Assembly (NCBI RefSeq): GCF_014197795.1
Contig: NZ_JACIGI010000018.1
Span: 23,784-87,783, forward strand
Source: Roseospira goensis
GTDB taxonomy: Bacteria > Pseudomonadota > Alphaproteobacteria > Rhodospirillales > Rhodospirillaceae
Direction of reading: 5' to 3'
Length of the DNA: 64,000 bases
This document shows, piece by piece, positions 53,637 through 63,200 of the stretch (position 1 is its first letter; every line of letters starts with the position of its first letter). The notes beneath the pieces were generated by a model. It made no database searches, was not told the origin of the DNA, and saw only the letters and a list, made by a program, of their open reading frames with translations. A program made the position numbers and the translations under genes.

Positions 53637-55418
53637 ATGGTCGAACAGCGCAATCTGATCCTGGCGGTCGTGCTTTCCATCGCGGTTCTGCTCGGGTTCG
53701 AGCTGGTCTGGCGCACCATTGCGCCGCCGCCGCCGACACCGGTCGAGCAGACCGCGGAGACACCGCAGACGCCGGCCGTGCAGGGAGCAGAGAGCGGTGC
53801 GGTGCCGGGCGCCCCCACGGCCGGGCGGCAGGCCGAGGTCCCGCAGGCCCCGGGCATGCCCGGGGTGACGAGCGCCGCCGATATCGCCGCCAGCCGCGAC
53901 GACGCGCTCACCGGGCCGCGCGTGGCGATTGAGACGCCGGCCGTGCGCGGCTCGATCCGCTTGACGGGGGCGCGACTGGACGACCTGACGCTGCCGGAGT
54001 ACCGCGAGACACTGGAGCCCGACTCCCCGCCGATCCACATCTTCTCGCCCACCGGGGCGCCGGACCCGTACTACGCCGAGTTCGGCTGGGTGGCCGGGAC
54101 GACGGCGGATGGCGCGCCGGTCGCGGTGCCGGGACCGCAGACGGAGTGGGAGGCCACCGGCGGTCCGCTGCGGATCGACAGTCCGGTGACCCTGACCTGG
54201 GACAATGGCCAGGGCCTGCGGTTCGTGCGCACGCTTGCCGTGGACGAGCACTACATGTTCACGGTCACCCAGCGGGTCGAGAACAGCGGCACGGCGCCGG
54301 TCACGCTGTTTCCGTATGGATTGGTCTCGCGCACCGACCGGCCGGCCACCACGGGCATCTGGATTCTGCACGAAGGTCCGCTCGGCGTGTTCGACGGCAC
54401 GCTGAAGGAGGTGAACTACGGCGACCTGGAAGACGAGCAGACCCAGCAGCAGACCACCACGGGCGGCTGGATCGGCATCACCGACAAGTATTGGCTGGCG
54501 GCGCTGGCCTTCGACCAGGAGGTCCAGGCCGCCACCCGCTTCAGCCGCCGCGAGGTGGACGGACGCGAACGCTTCCAGGTGGACTACCGGCTGCCGGGAC
54601 AGACGGTGGCGCCGGGGGGCAGCATCGAGACCACCAACCACCTGTTCGCCGGCGCGAAGGAGGTGGAACTGCTCGACGGGTACGAGGAAACCCTCGGCAT
54701 CACCAACTTCGATCTGGCCATCGACTTCGGCTGGTTCTACTTCCTGACCAAGCCCTTCTTCTATTCGCTGCTGTGGCTGGAGGACCTGCTCGGCAACTTC
54801 GGTCTCGCCATCATCGCCTTCACGGTGCTTCTGAAGATCGCCTTCTATCCGCTTGCGAACAAGTCTTACGTCTCTATGACGAAGCTGAAGAAGATGCAGC
54901 CGGAGATGAAGAAGCTGCAGGAGCGATTCAAGGACGATCGCCAGCGTCTGAGTCAGGAAATGATGGCGCTGTACAAGCGCGAGAAGGCCAGTCCGGTATC
55001 GGGCTGTCTGCCGATCCTGATCCAGATTCCCGTGTTCTTCGCCCTCTACAAGGTGTTGTTCGTCTCGATCGAGATGCGCCATGCCCCGTTCTACGGATGG
55101 ATCCAGGATCTGTCGGCGCCGGATCCGACCAACGTGTTCGAGCTGTTCGGCTTGCTGCCCTGGGGGGCGCCGCAGTTCCTCAGCATCGGCATCTGGCCGC
55201 TCATCATGGGCACCACGATGTACATCCAGCAGAAGCTGAACCCGACCCCGCCGGACCCGACGCAGGCGCGGATCATGATGATGCTGCCGGTCCTGTTCAC
55301 CTTCCTGCTGGCCCAGTTCCCCGCCGGGCTGGTCATCTACTGGACGATCAACAACGCCCTGTCGATGTTGCAGCAGTGGGTCATCATGCGGCGCATGGGG
55401 GTGTCGGTCAGTTCCTGA
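53637..55418 (+). CDS. yidC: Membrane protein insertase YidC
   Basis: YidC inserts and folds inner-membrane proteins alone or with Sec. The 593-residue protein has an N-terminal anchor helix (NLILAVVLSIAVLLGFELVW), a Pro/Ala/Glu-rich linker to about 105, the large periplasmic P1 beta domain (about 105-350) and the conserved five-helix C-terminal region with a coiled cytoplasmic hairpin (KKMQPEMKKLQERFKDDRQR) and VSGCLPILIQIPVFFALYKV. ATG 53637 follows AAAGGA. Confidence 0.97.
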   Translation: MVEQRNLILAVVLSIAVLLGFELVWRTIAPPPPTPVEQTAETPQTPAVQGAESGAVPGAPTAGRQAEVPQAPGMPGVTSAADIAASRDDALTGPRVAIETPAVRGSIRLTGARLDDLTLPEYRETLEPDSPPIHIFSPTGAPDPYYAEFGWVAGTTADGAPVAVPGPQTEWEATGGPLRIDSPVTLTWDNGQGLRFVRTLAVDEHYMFTVTQRVENSGTAPVTLFPYGLVSRTDRPATTGIWILHEGPLGVFDGTLKEVNYGDLEDEQTQQQTTTGGWIGITDKYWLAALAFDQEVQAATRFSRREVDGRERFQVDYRLPGQTVAPGGSIETTNHLFAGAKEVELLDGYEETLGITNFDLAIDFGWFYFLTKPFFYSLLWLEDLLGNFGLAIIAFTVLLKIAFYPLANKSYVSMTKLKKMQPEMKKLQERFKDDRQRLSQEMMALYKREKASPVSGCLPILIQIPVFFALYKVLFVSIEMRHAPFYGWIQDLSAPDPTNVFELFGLLPWGAPQFLSIGIWPLIMGTTMYIQQKLNPTPPDPTQARIMMMLPVLFTFLLAQFPAGLVIYWTINNALSMLQQWVIMRRMGVSVSS

Positions 55419-55458
55419 CGACGGACGGACCGGACGATCGGCGGCACGGGAGAGGGCC

Positions 55459-56145
55459 ATGGCGGACGGTACGGCGCCCGAGGTGGAGGGCGCCGCCGCG
55501 CAGGCGGCACGGATCGAGGCCGGGCGGGTGCTGTTCGCGCAGCCCTGCACCTTCCTGCGCGGCGTCGTCGACCTGGCCGGGCTGCCCGCCTCCGGCTTGC
55601 CGGAGGTCGCCTTCAGTGGTCGCTCCAACGTGGGCAAGTCCAGCCTCGTCAACGCGCTCACCGGACGCAACACCCTGGCGCGCACCTCCAACACGCCCGG
55701 GCGGACCCAGGAAATCAACCTGTTCGCGCTTGGCCCCGACGGGCGGCCGCGGCTGATGCTGGCCGATCTGCCGGGGCACGGCTTCGCGCGGGCGCCGAAG
55801 GCGAAGGTGGACGCCTGGACCCGGCTGGTGAACGCCTACCTGAAGGGCCGGCCGCCGCTGCGTCGGGTGCTGCTGCTGGTCGACGCGCGGCATGGGCTGA
55901 AGAGCGTCGACCGGACCGTGATGGGCCTGTTGGATGGCGCCGCGGTGAACTATCAGGTGGTGTTGACCAAGGCCGACAAGCTGGGCATCAAGGCGGTCGC
56001 CGAACAACAGGCGGCCACGGTGGCGGCGCTGCGCGAGCATGTCGCCGCGCACCCGCAGGTGCTGGTGACATCGGCCCAAACGGGAGCCGGTATCCCGGAG
56101 TTGCGGGCGGCCCTGGCGGAGATCGCGCAGCCGCCGGCGCCATGA
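55459..56145 (+). CDS. engB: Ribosome biogenesis GTPase EngB (YihA/YsxC)
   Basis: EngB is a small essential GTPase needed for 50S assembly and cell division. The 228-residue protein shows [14 protein letters not shown] (G1), [12 protein letters not shown] (G2), [14 protein letters not shown] (G3), TKADKLG (G4) and [13 protein letters not shown] (G5). The ATG follows GGGAGAGGG. It is typically found just after yidC in alphaproteobacteria. Confidence 0.96.
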   Translation: MADGTAPEVEGAAAQAARIEAGRVLFAQPCTFLRGVVDLAGLPASGLPEVAFSGRSNVGKSSLVNALTGRNTLARTSNTPGRTQEINLFALGPDGRPRLMLADLPGHGFARAPKAKVDAWTRLVNAYLKGRPPLRRVLLLVDARHGLKSVDRTVMGLLDGAAVNYQVVLTKADKLGIKAVAEQQAATVAALREHVAAHPQVLVTSAQTGAGIPELRAALAEIAQPPAP

Positions 56146-56219
56146 GGCGGTCGCGCGCCGCGACGGCGCGACGCCGGGCGCGGGATGCCGGGCGCGGGAC
56201 GCAGGGAAGGAGAGGGGGG

Positions 56220-57146
56220 ATGACGGGCTACGACGGCACCACGCAGGACAAGGAGGCTCTGCGCGAGGTCTGGCTGGAGAAGGCCAAGACCCTGTCCGAG
56301 GCGCTGCCGTACATGCGCCGGTTTTCCGGCGAAACCGTGGTCATCAAGTACGGCGGCCATGCCATGGGCGACAGTCACCTGGCCAGCCTGTTCGCGCAGG
56401 ACGTGGTGTTGCTCAAGCAGGTCGGGATCAACCCGGTCATCGTCCACGGCGGTGGTCCGCAGATTCAGAAGATGCTGGAGCGCCTGAAGATCCAGTCCGA
56501 GTTCGTCGATGGCCTGCGGGTGACCGACCGCGCCACGGTGGATATCGTCGAGATGGTGCTGTCGGGGTCGATCAACAAGGAGATCGTCACCGCCATCACC
56601 CAGGCGGGCGGCTTCGCCGTCGGCCTGTCGGGGAAGGACGGCCACCTGATCCGCGCCACCAAGCTGCGCCGCAGTCGCAAGGATCCCGACAGCAACATCG
56701 AGAAGCTGCTGGACCTGGGGTTCGTCGGCGAGCCGACGGAGATCACGCCGCACGTGCTGAACTTCTTCCAGGGCTCCGACGTGATCCCGGTGATCGCCCC
56801 CATCGGTCAGGGGGCGGACGGCGAGACCTTCAACATCAACGCCGACACCGCCGCCGGCGCGGTGGCGGCGGCGGTTGGGGCCAAGCGGCTGTTGATGCTG
56901 ACCGACGTCAAGGGCGTGCTGGACCGTGACGGGGCGTTGATCGAGGAGATGTCGGCCGGCGAGGCCCACGCGGGCATCGCCGGCGGCACCATCACCGGCG
57001 GCATGATCCCGAAGGTCGAAACCTGCCTGAAGGCGGTCGAGACCGCCGTGGAGGCGGCCGTCATCCTGGACGGACGCGTGCCGCACGCGGTGCTTCTGGA
57101 GCTGTTCACCCCGCACGGGGCGGGCACCCTGATACGCGCCCGCTGA
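56220..57146 (+). CDS. argB: Acetylglutamate kinase
   Basis: ArgB phosphorylates N-acetylglutamate, the second and often arginine-controlled step of arginine synthesis. The 308-residue protein has [11 protein letters not shown] (phosphate loop), [45 protein letters not shown] and [16 protein letters not shown]. The N-terminal helix before the kinase core (about residues 1-30, with [20 protein letters not shown]) is the form linked to arginine-inhibited hexamers. ATG 56220 follows GGAGAGGGG; the frame runs on upstream into engB. Confidence 0.97.
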   Translation: MTGYDGTTQDKEALREVWLEKAKTLSEALPYMRRFSGETVVIKYGGHAMGDSHLASLFAQDVVLLKQVGINPVIVHGGGPQIQKMLERLKIQSEFVDGLRVTDRATVDIVEMVLSGSINKEIVTAITQAGGFAVGLSGKDGHLIRATKLRRSRKDPDSNIEKLLDLGFVGEPTEITPHVLNFFQGSDVIPVIAPIGQGADGETFNINADTAAGAVAAAVGAKRLLMLTDVKGVLDRDGALIEEMSAGEAHAGIAGGTITGGMIPKVETCLKAVETAVEAAVILDGRVPHAVLLELFTPHGAGTLIRAR

Positions 57147-57193
57147 GAGACGCCGTGGTTGAATAGCCTTGCGTCAATTTCATGAAAAATGCT

Positions 57194-57322
57194 TCATCCG
57201 GGGGAAAGGCTCGCGTCACGGAGCGTGGGGTAGTCTCCATACCTGAAGAGAGCGTCCCCTTCGCATCTTCTGTCCCCCGAGCCGGCGGCGCGTTTCCCCC
57301 AACGCGCCGCCGGTCTTTTTTT
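57194..57322 (+). ncRNA. Candidate small RNA with strong terminator
   Basis: After argB a promoter-like TTGAAT (57159) - 17 bases - ATGAAA (57182), or TTGCGT (57169) - 17 bases - CTTCAT (57192), would start a transcript near 57194-57204. GGGGGA (57200-57205) can pair with TCCCCC (57273-57278), enclosing an inner GGGG/CCCC plus TCTC/GAGA stem, and a perfect 11-bp terminator follows. The size is about 120-130 bases. It could instead be the structured 3' end of argB mRNA. It is not the SRP RNA, since the GGAAG-loop motif is absent; I do not recognise the family. Confidence 0.45.
57282..57322 (+). terminator. Rho-independent terminator after argB / small RNA
   Basis: CCGGCGGCGCG (57282-57292) pairs without a mismatch with CGCGCCGCCGG (57303-57313), and is followed after TC by seven T residues (57316-57322). 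This is the strongest intrinsic terminator in the window. Confidence 0.92.
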
Positions 57323-57508
57323 GGGCAACAGGCATGTTTTGTGCGACGGGCATGTTTGTGCGACGGGCAGGGCGCGGCGTGCCCCCGCAGGCGCCGTTCG
57401 GGCCGTCATGGGGACGGCCAGGATGACTCGGAGAACTCTTCCTTGGACTCCCTGCGTGCCGGGTCCCACATTGGGAAGACGGCCGGGCGCGGCGCGCGCG
57501 GGCCGTTG

Positions 57509-57646
57509 AGAGCCGATCGTTCGAAATCGAAACCGCAGATGCGCTCCGATTTCGAACGTGAGTCGGCTCTACATTATTGATTTTAGAGCAGAGTCACGCG
57601 CCAGAATGGGGCCGAGGCGCGATTCCATTTTGGCGCGATCTGCTCT
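57509..57646. repeat. Two-hairpin intergenic element, copy B
   Basis: Hairpin 1 (57509-57570): AGAGCCGA and CGTTCGAAATCG pair with CGATTTCGAACG and TCGGCTCT, with a T opposite a TGAG bulge. Hairpin 2 (57585-57646): AGAGCAGA + CGCGCCAGAATGG pairs with CCATTTTGGCGCG + TCTGCTCT around a GTCA bulge in the left arm. Hairpin 1 matches copy A hairpin 1 closely, with paired changes such as C-G replaced by T-A. Hairpin 2 shares AGTCACGCG with copy C. It lies in the 539-base argB-eipB spacer. Confidence 0.9.
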
Positions 57647-57685
57647 ATGAATTGGTTGGGCCGCCGAGCACAGGAGAGATCCGGC

Positions 57686-58603
57686 ATGATGAGTTCCGCT
57701 TCACGTGCGCCGTCGGACACGAGCCGACCCTGGTGGTCGGGGGCGGGTCGAGGCTGCCGCCCGTCACGGTGGGGCGCGGGCCTGGGCCTGGTTCTCGCGG
57801 CCGGCGCCGTGGGGCTGGTGGCCGCGATGCTCCCGGGCGCGGTCGCCGCGCAGGGCGCGTCCGGCGCCGCGCCGACCCTGATGCCGCACGAGGCCGTCTA
57901 CGAACTGCGCCTCATCAGCCGCGCGCCCGGGACCCCGGTGGTGAGCGCCAATGGCTCGATGCGCTACCGGATCGCGGATACCTGCGACGGATGGGCGATG
58001 GAGAGCCGAACCAAGCTGGACCTGTTCTACAACCGCGGCGATCCGATCGAAACGGACTGGTCGTTCATCTCCTGGGAGAGCAAGGACGGCACGAAGTACC
58101 GCTTCCGGATCCGCTCCGAACGGAACGGCAGCGTTGATGAGATCATCGACGGTCGGGCCGCGCGCGAGCCGGATGGCGGCGGCGTGGCAACGTTCACGCA
58201 GCCGGAGGAGAAGCGGATGACGCTCGATCCCGCCGTGATGCTGCCGGCCGAGCATACCTTCGCCGTGCTCAAGGCGGCGCGGGCCGGCGACCGCCTGTTC
58301 ACGGCGCAGATGTTCGACGGCTCCGAGCCCGCCGGTCCGATGCAGGCGACCGCCGTTGTCACCGAGGAGGTGCCGGCCGGTGAGGCGACGGAGCTGCCCG
58401 ACCATCCCCTGCTGGCGGGGCCGTCGTGGCGCATGGTCATCAGCTTCTTCGCGCCCGAGGGCGACACCAGCCTGCCGGAGTACGAGGTGCGGCTGCGCTA
58501 CCACGAGAACGGGGTGGCCGAAGAGGTGATTCAGGACTTCGGCACCATGGCCCTGCGGGCGTCGCTGCGGTCCTTGACCAAGCTCGACGACGACGGGTGC
58601 TGA
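57686..58603 (+). CDS. EipB-like periplasmic protein (DUF1849)
   Basis: This 305-residue protein matches the DUF1849 family, whose Brucella member EipB is a periplasmic beta-spiral protein needed for envelope integrity. Markers are MPHEAVYELRLISRAPGTPV, ADTCDGWAMESRTKLDLF, SWESKDGTKYRFRIRSERNG and LPAEHTFAVLKAARAGDR. C100 and the final C305 correspond to the conserved disulfide pair. A basic N-terminus and hydrophobic segment (GLGLVLAAGAVGLVAAMLPG, with AVAAQ cleavage site) form the signal. ATG 57686 has AGGAGAG upstream. It may respond to cell-wall stress. Confidence 0.88.
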   Translation: MMSSASRAPSDTSRPWWSGAGRGCRPSRWGAGLGLVLAAGAVGLVAAMLPGAVAAQGASGAAPTLMPHEAVYELRLISRAPGTPVVSANGSMRYRIADTCDGWAMESRTKLDLFYNRGDPIETDWSFISWESKDGTKYRFRIRSERNGSVDEIIDGRAAREPDGGGVATFTQPEEKRMTLDPAVMLPAEHTFAVLKAARAGDRLFTAQMFDGSEPAGPMQATAVVTEEVPAGEATELPDHPLLAGPSWRMVISFFAPEGDTSLPEYEVRLRYHENGVAEEVIQDFGTMALRASLRSLTKLDDDGC

Positions 58604-58655
58604 GCGGCGCGATCCCTTGATTGTACCTGGATGGCGGGCCACATCCCGGACGTTC

Positions 58656-58762
58656 GATCCACCGGCGGTCGCCCAAGCCGGCGCTCCGCCGGCGGTCACC
58701 CAAGCCGGCGATCCACCGGCGGTCGCCCAAGCCGGCGCTCCGCCGGCGGTTCCCAAAGCCGG
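58656..58762. repeat. 27-base tandem repeat, four units as two 54-base pairs
   Basis: Four contiguous units alternate between a GATCCACCGGCGGTCGCCCA type and a GCTCCGCCGGCGGTCACCCA type, each ending AGCCGGC (the last copy is truncated), so the second pair copies the first. Because 27 is a multiple of three, all frames stay open through it; the rightward frame joins in-frame to the DUF1289 gene (9-residue repeats such as RRSPKPALR). Confidence 0.95.
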
Positions 58763-58797
58763 TCCTCGCCCCGCCGTTCCATCATAGGTCCGACCCC

Positions 58798-58989
58798 ATG
58801 GCTGCCCCCGATCTGGACGACCCCGTGCCCTCGCCCTGTGTCTCGGTGTGCAAGCTGGACATGGCGACACGGCTGTGTCTTGGCTGCCGTCGCCACATCG
58901 ACGAAATCCGGCTGTGGACGAAGATGACGGCGGCCGAGAAGCGCGCCGTGTGGGCGCGCCTGGAGGAGAGGGCCGCCGCGGATCCCTGA
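58798..58989 (+). CDS. DUF1289 small Cys-rich protein
   Basis: The 63-residue protein has SPCVSVCKLDMATRLCLGC, the four-cysteine pattern of DUF1289, followed by the helix EIRLWTKMTAAEKRAVWARL. The family is thought to bind a metal or iron-sulfur centre; its function is unknown. ATG 58798 has AGG 9 bases upstream and gives the family-typical length. The frame is open back to TTG 58621 through the 27-base repeats, so a longer, repeat-bearing form of about 122 residues cannot be excluded. Confidence 0.8.
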   Translation: MAAPDLDDPVPSPCVSVCKLDMATRLCLGCRRHIDEIRLWTKMTAAEKRAVWARLEERAAADP

Positions 58990-59054
58990 CGGCACGGTCG
59001 GACCCGGTCGTGGCGCCGCCGTGCCGAGCGAACACGCGAAGGACCAAGGCCACC

Positions 59055-59930
59055 ATGCCCGTTCCGCCGCTGTCGGTTCCCTTGTCCACCCGCCTGCGCT
59101 ATCTGGCGATGGGCCTGCGGACGGTGGTCGGTGGGCGACCGGGCGGGTTCTTCATTCCCTATCGCCACGCCGACAGCGTCGGGCACGCGGCGCCGGCCGA
59201 ATACCCCGCCGCGGCGGCGGCTTTCGAGCGCGCGGCCGACGGCTTCCGGGAGGTTCTGGCCGCGATCGACGACCACGCCGAGGCTCTGCTGACCATCCCC
59301 GACTCCGCGCCGCCCCCGTCGCCGCGCTGGGGCCAGCTCTGGTTCCCGGGGCTCGACGCCGCGGCTGCCTACGCCCTGGTGCGGCGCCATCGCCCCGCCC
59401 GTATCGTCGAGGTCGGCGCCGGGCATTCCACCCGGTTTTTAGCGCGGGCGCGCCTGGACGGGGACATCGCGGCCGACCACCGTTGTATCGACCCCCGGCC
59501 GCGGGCGGCGCTGGACGGCCTGCCGGTCCGTTGGGTGCGCGAGGTGTTGGCGGTGGACCACCTGCCGCTGTTTACGGCGCTGGAGGCGGGCGACATCGCC
59601 TTCTTCGATGCCAGCCATATCCTGATGCCCGGGACCGACGTGGACATCATCCTCAACCGGATCCTGCCCAGCCTGCGACCCGGAGTCCTGGTCCATTTCC
59701 ACGACATCTTTCTGCCCGACCCCTATCCCGCGAGTTGGGCCTGGCGCGGCTACAACGAACAGGCCGCTGTGGCCGCCCTGGTCGCCAACCGTGCGCTCGA
59801 CCCCGTGTTCGCCAGCCGCTACGCGTTGACCCGCATGCAGGCTCGCCAACGCAGCGCGGCCCTGGCGGCGATTCCGGTCCCGTGTCCCGACCGGGAGAGC
59901 AGCCTGTGGGTTCGGGTGCCGCGGGCGTGA
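59055..59930 (+). CDS. SAM-dependent methyltransferase-like protein
   Basis: The 291-residue protein has a class I methyltransferase-type motif I, IVEVGAGHSTRFLARARL, with acidic residues after strands 2 and 4 (CIDPRPRAAL, IAFFDASHILMPGTDVDI) and LVHFHDIFLPDPYPASWAWR. This layout resembles the methyltransferase 24-like group acting on sugar or small-molecule substrates, but the substrate is not predictable. The N-terminal 100 residues are a helical cap. ATG 59055 follows AAGG. It has no obvious operon partner. Confidence 0.75.
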   Translation: MPVPPLSVPLSTRLRYLAMGLRTVVGGRPGGFFIPYRHADSVGHAAPAEYPAAAAAFERAADGFREVLAAIDDHAEALLTIPDSAPPPSPRWGQLWFPGLDAAAAYALVRRHRPARIVEVGAGHSTRFLARARLDGDIAADHRCIDPRPRAALDGLPVRWVREVLAVDHLPLFTALEAGDIAFFDASHILMPGTDVDIILNRILPSLRPGVLVHFHDIFLPDPYPASWAWRGYNEQAAVAALVANRALDPVFASRYALTRMQARQRSAALAAIPVPCPDRESSLWVRVPRA

Positions 59931-60237
59931 TGGGGGTCGCCACCGCCACACCGAAGGGTGGGACGGAAACCGTATAACGGGAGACCTGTCGCCGACCCCA
60001 GAACATCGGGCGAGGCGAGGGGAGTGTTTTTTAACCATTGCCGGATACACTATTCAAATGAGATGAGGGGCGGGATTACCTAAAATAGAGCGCGTTTCGC
60101 TTCAGAACTCCGTTTTTGGACACGTTTTCTCGTGGTTTGGTCTCGGGTTGCCCTGGTTCTTGATGAATTCAGGGTTGTGACCGAGAGGGTGACGGCGCCG
60201 GTCCGGGGGGGCAGCGCGTCGCCGAGGGGGAATCGGC

Positions 60238-63200
60238 GTGAGCATCCTCAGGATCCGCCAGCAAGACGGAAGTGGTGGCGCCCTGCGGCGGTCCGGTGGA
60301 GACGACGCCAACGGCACGCGAGCACCGCGGCCTCTGTGGCGCCGGCTTCTGCCGTCCATCGCGGTTCTTTTGGGGGGGCTGGTGGCCTTGCTGGCCTATG
60401 GCCTGGTCACCACCCAACTGCGGGCGCTCGACGGCGAAAGCCAGCGGCTGCTGGCCGACGCCCGCGACGATCTGACCGCGACCATAGACCATCAGGCCGA
60501 GAGCCTGCTCATGGTGGCCGAGGTTCTCGGCGAGTCGGCCGCGATGAAGCGGGGCTTGCAGACCGGCAACCGCAGCGGCCTGCAAGCGGTGTTCGCCCCG
60601 GTCTACCGCTATCTGCGTGAAACCCACGCGGTTACCCATGTCTACTTTCATCGCCCGGACCGGGTCGTGCTGTTGCGCTTGCACGCCCCCGACCGACATG
60701 GCGACGCGATCGACCGATTCACGCTCCGGCGGGCCAGCGAAACGGGTCAGTCGGCCAGCGGCGTCGAGTTGGGGCCGCTGGGGACCCTGACGCTGCGGGT
60801 GGTCTGGCCGGTGGTCGGCGGCGTGGACGGGCAGACGGTCGGCTACCTCGAACTGGGACGGAGCGTGCAGGACGCCCTGTCCCGGACCCATGTCATGGAC
60901 GACCTGGCGACGGCGATCTGGGTGGACAAGACGCGCCTGCGCCGGGAGGACTGGGAGGCCGGTCGGTCGGTGCTGGACCGGCCAGCCGGGGCCGCCTGGG
61001 AGCGGTACGAGAGTCACGTGGCCGCCTACGAATCGAGCGCCGACGCCGGCGCGCTTTGGTCCCGCCTGTTGGCGGACGTCGGGGCTCCAGGCGACGCGCG
61101 GCTGCGCCAGATCGCGGCCGGACGGCGGCATTGGCACGCCGAGGTCACGCCGTTCTTCGATGCCAGCGGCGGCGCCATCGGCGTTCTCATGCTGGCGCGT
61201 GACGTCACCGCCGCCGTGACGGCGCTGCGCTGGCAGGTGGCCGGCATCGTGGCCAGCACGGCGGTGGTTCTGGTGGGCTTGGTCGCGTTCTTCGCCATCA
61301 TGCTGCGCCGGGCCGATCGGGACATCCAGTCCCATGCGGCCGATCTGGCGGCCAGCGATGAGCGCCTGCGGGCCACCCTGCGGTCGATCGGCGAGGCGGT
61401 GATCGGGACCGACGCCGAGGGGCGGATCATGGACATGAATCCGGTGGCCGAGGCCCTGACCGGCTGGCCGGACTCCGAGGCGCGGGGACGGCCGTTCGAC
61501 GCCATCGTCCGCACGCAGGCCGGTGTCTCGGGCGGACCCGCCGGCTCGCCCGTGGCGCGAGTCCTGGCGAGCGGCACGGGCGTGACGTTCAGCGACACCA
61601 CGGTTCTTGTTGATCGGGCCGGCACCGTCCGTCAGGTGTCCGACAGTGCGGCGCCGATTCGCGACCGCAACGGGGCCATTCTCGGCGTCGTGCTGGTGTT
61701 CCGGGACATGACCGAAAGCGCCCGCGCGCGCGCCGAGATCGAGCGTCTGAGCGAGCGTCTGGCCGTGGCCGTGCAGTCGGCCGGCATCGGGGTGTGGGAT
61801 CTGGACCTGGCCAGCCGCACCCTGGTCTGGGATGCGCGCATGTTCAGTCTGTACGGGATCGACCCGGCGGATTTCTCGGCGCGGTTGGAAGACTGGGCGC
61901 AGTGGGTCCACCCCGACGATCTGCCGCGGGTCCAGGGGGAGGTTCGCGCCGCGATCGCCGGCGATGCGCCGTTCGATACCACCTTCCGTGTGGTGCGCCC
62001 GGACGGACAGACGCGCCACATGCGGGCGTTCGCGCATATGATGCGGGACCCCGCGGGGCGGGCCACGCGACTGGTCGGGGTGAACTACGACGTCACCGAT
62101 GTACAGCGCCTGGAGGAAGATCTGCGGACCTCCGAGCGGCGCTTCCGCGACTTCGTCGAGTCGACCTCGGACTGGGTCTGGGAACTCGATACCGACGGGC
62201 GGGTCACCTACATCTCCGACAACTGCGAGGTCAATCTCGGCTATACGCCGGCGGAGATGCTCGGGCGCACCCCGGCCGACTTCATCGTTGGGGAAGAGGG
62301 CGCGCTGTTCGAGCGCGGTCTGCGGGCCGCGGCGCGCGACCGCACGGCGATCAAGGCCGTCGAGGCGGTCAACCGCACCAAGGACGGCCGCTTCGTACGC
62401 CTGCTGTCGAACGTGCTGCCCATCTTTGACGACAGCGGGACACTGGTCGGATTCCGCGGCACCAGCACCGACGTGACCGAGAAACGCCGGATCGAGGACG
62501 TGTTGCGGTTGCGCACCCGGGCCCTCGCGGCCGCCGCCAATGGCATCATGATCACGCGCGCCGAAGACGACCAGCCGATCGTCGACTGCAACCCGGCGTT
62601 CGAACGCATGACCGGGTATGCGGCGTCAGAGGTGCTCGGGCGCACCCTCGGGTTCCTTCTGGGCGATGAGCCGCATGGCCAGTCCCTCGAAGAGAGGTCC
62701 CGGCGCCTGCTTGAGGCATCGAACGGAGAGTGGTTCCCGGCTCCGGTGCGCCTTCTCCGCAAAGATGGTGTGCAGTTCTGGGCGCAGCTCAGTATCGCGC
62801 CCGTCGCGGATGAGACCGGCGCCGTCACCCATTGCGTCGGCGTTCTGGAGGACATCACCGACCGTATCGAACGCGAGGCCGATCTGCGCGAGGCGCATCA
62901 TCAGGCCCAAGCCGCCAACCGCGCCAAGTCCGAGTTCCTGGCCCGCATGAGTCACGAGCTGCGGACCCCCCTCAACGCGGTGATCGGGTTCTCGGAGATG
63001 ATGCGGCACGAGATTTTCGGACCGTTGGGCGACGCCCGCTATGCCGACTATGCCCGGGACATTCACGTCAGCGGCGAATACCTCCTCAGCCTCATCAGCG
63101 ACATCCTGGACATGGCCAAGGTGGAGTCCGGGCGCATGATGCCGGAGGAAGGCCGCGTCAGTGTACAGGGGACCCTGGACTCCGTGCTGGCGATGGTGCG

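Noticed and set aside
57200-57322. SRP 4.5S RNA or 6S RNA after argB
   Set aside because: The conserved SRP loop is missing, and the enclosed region of about 79 bases is shorter than known 6S RNAs; only a generic small-RNA call is justified.
58656-58762. Possible CRISPR array from regular 27-base units
   Set aside because: The units are contiguous with no unique spacers, and no cas gene is nearby; it is a plain tandem repeat.
60050-60130. A possible fifth copy of the two-hairpin element near AGAGCGCG at 60087
   Set aside because: It has only a short resemblance to the AGAGC ends; no long complementary arm or bulge motif could be found.
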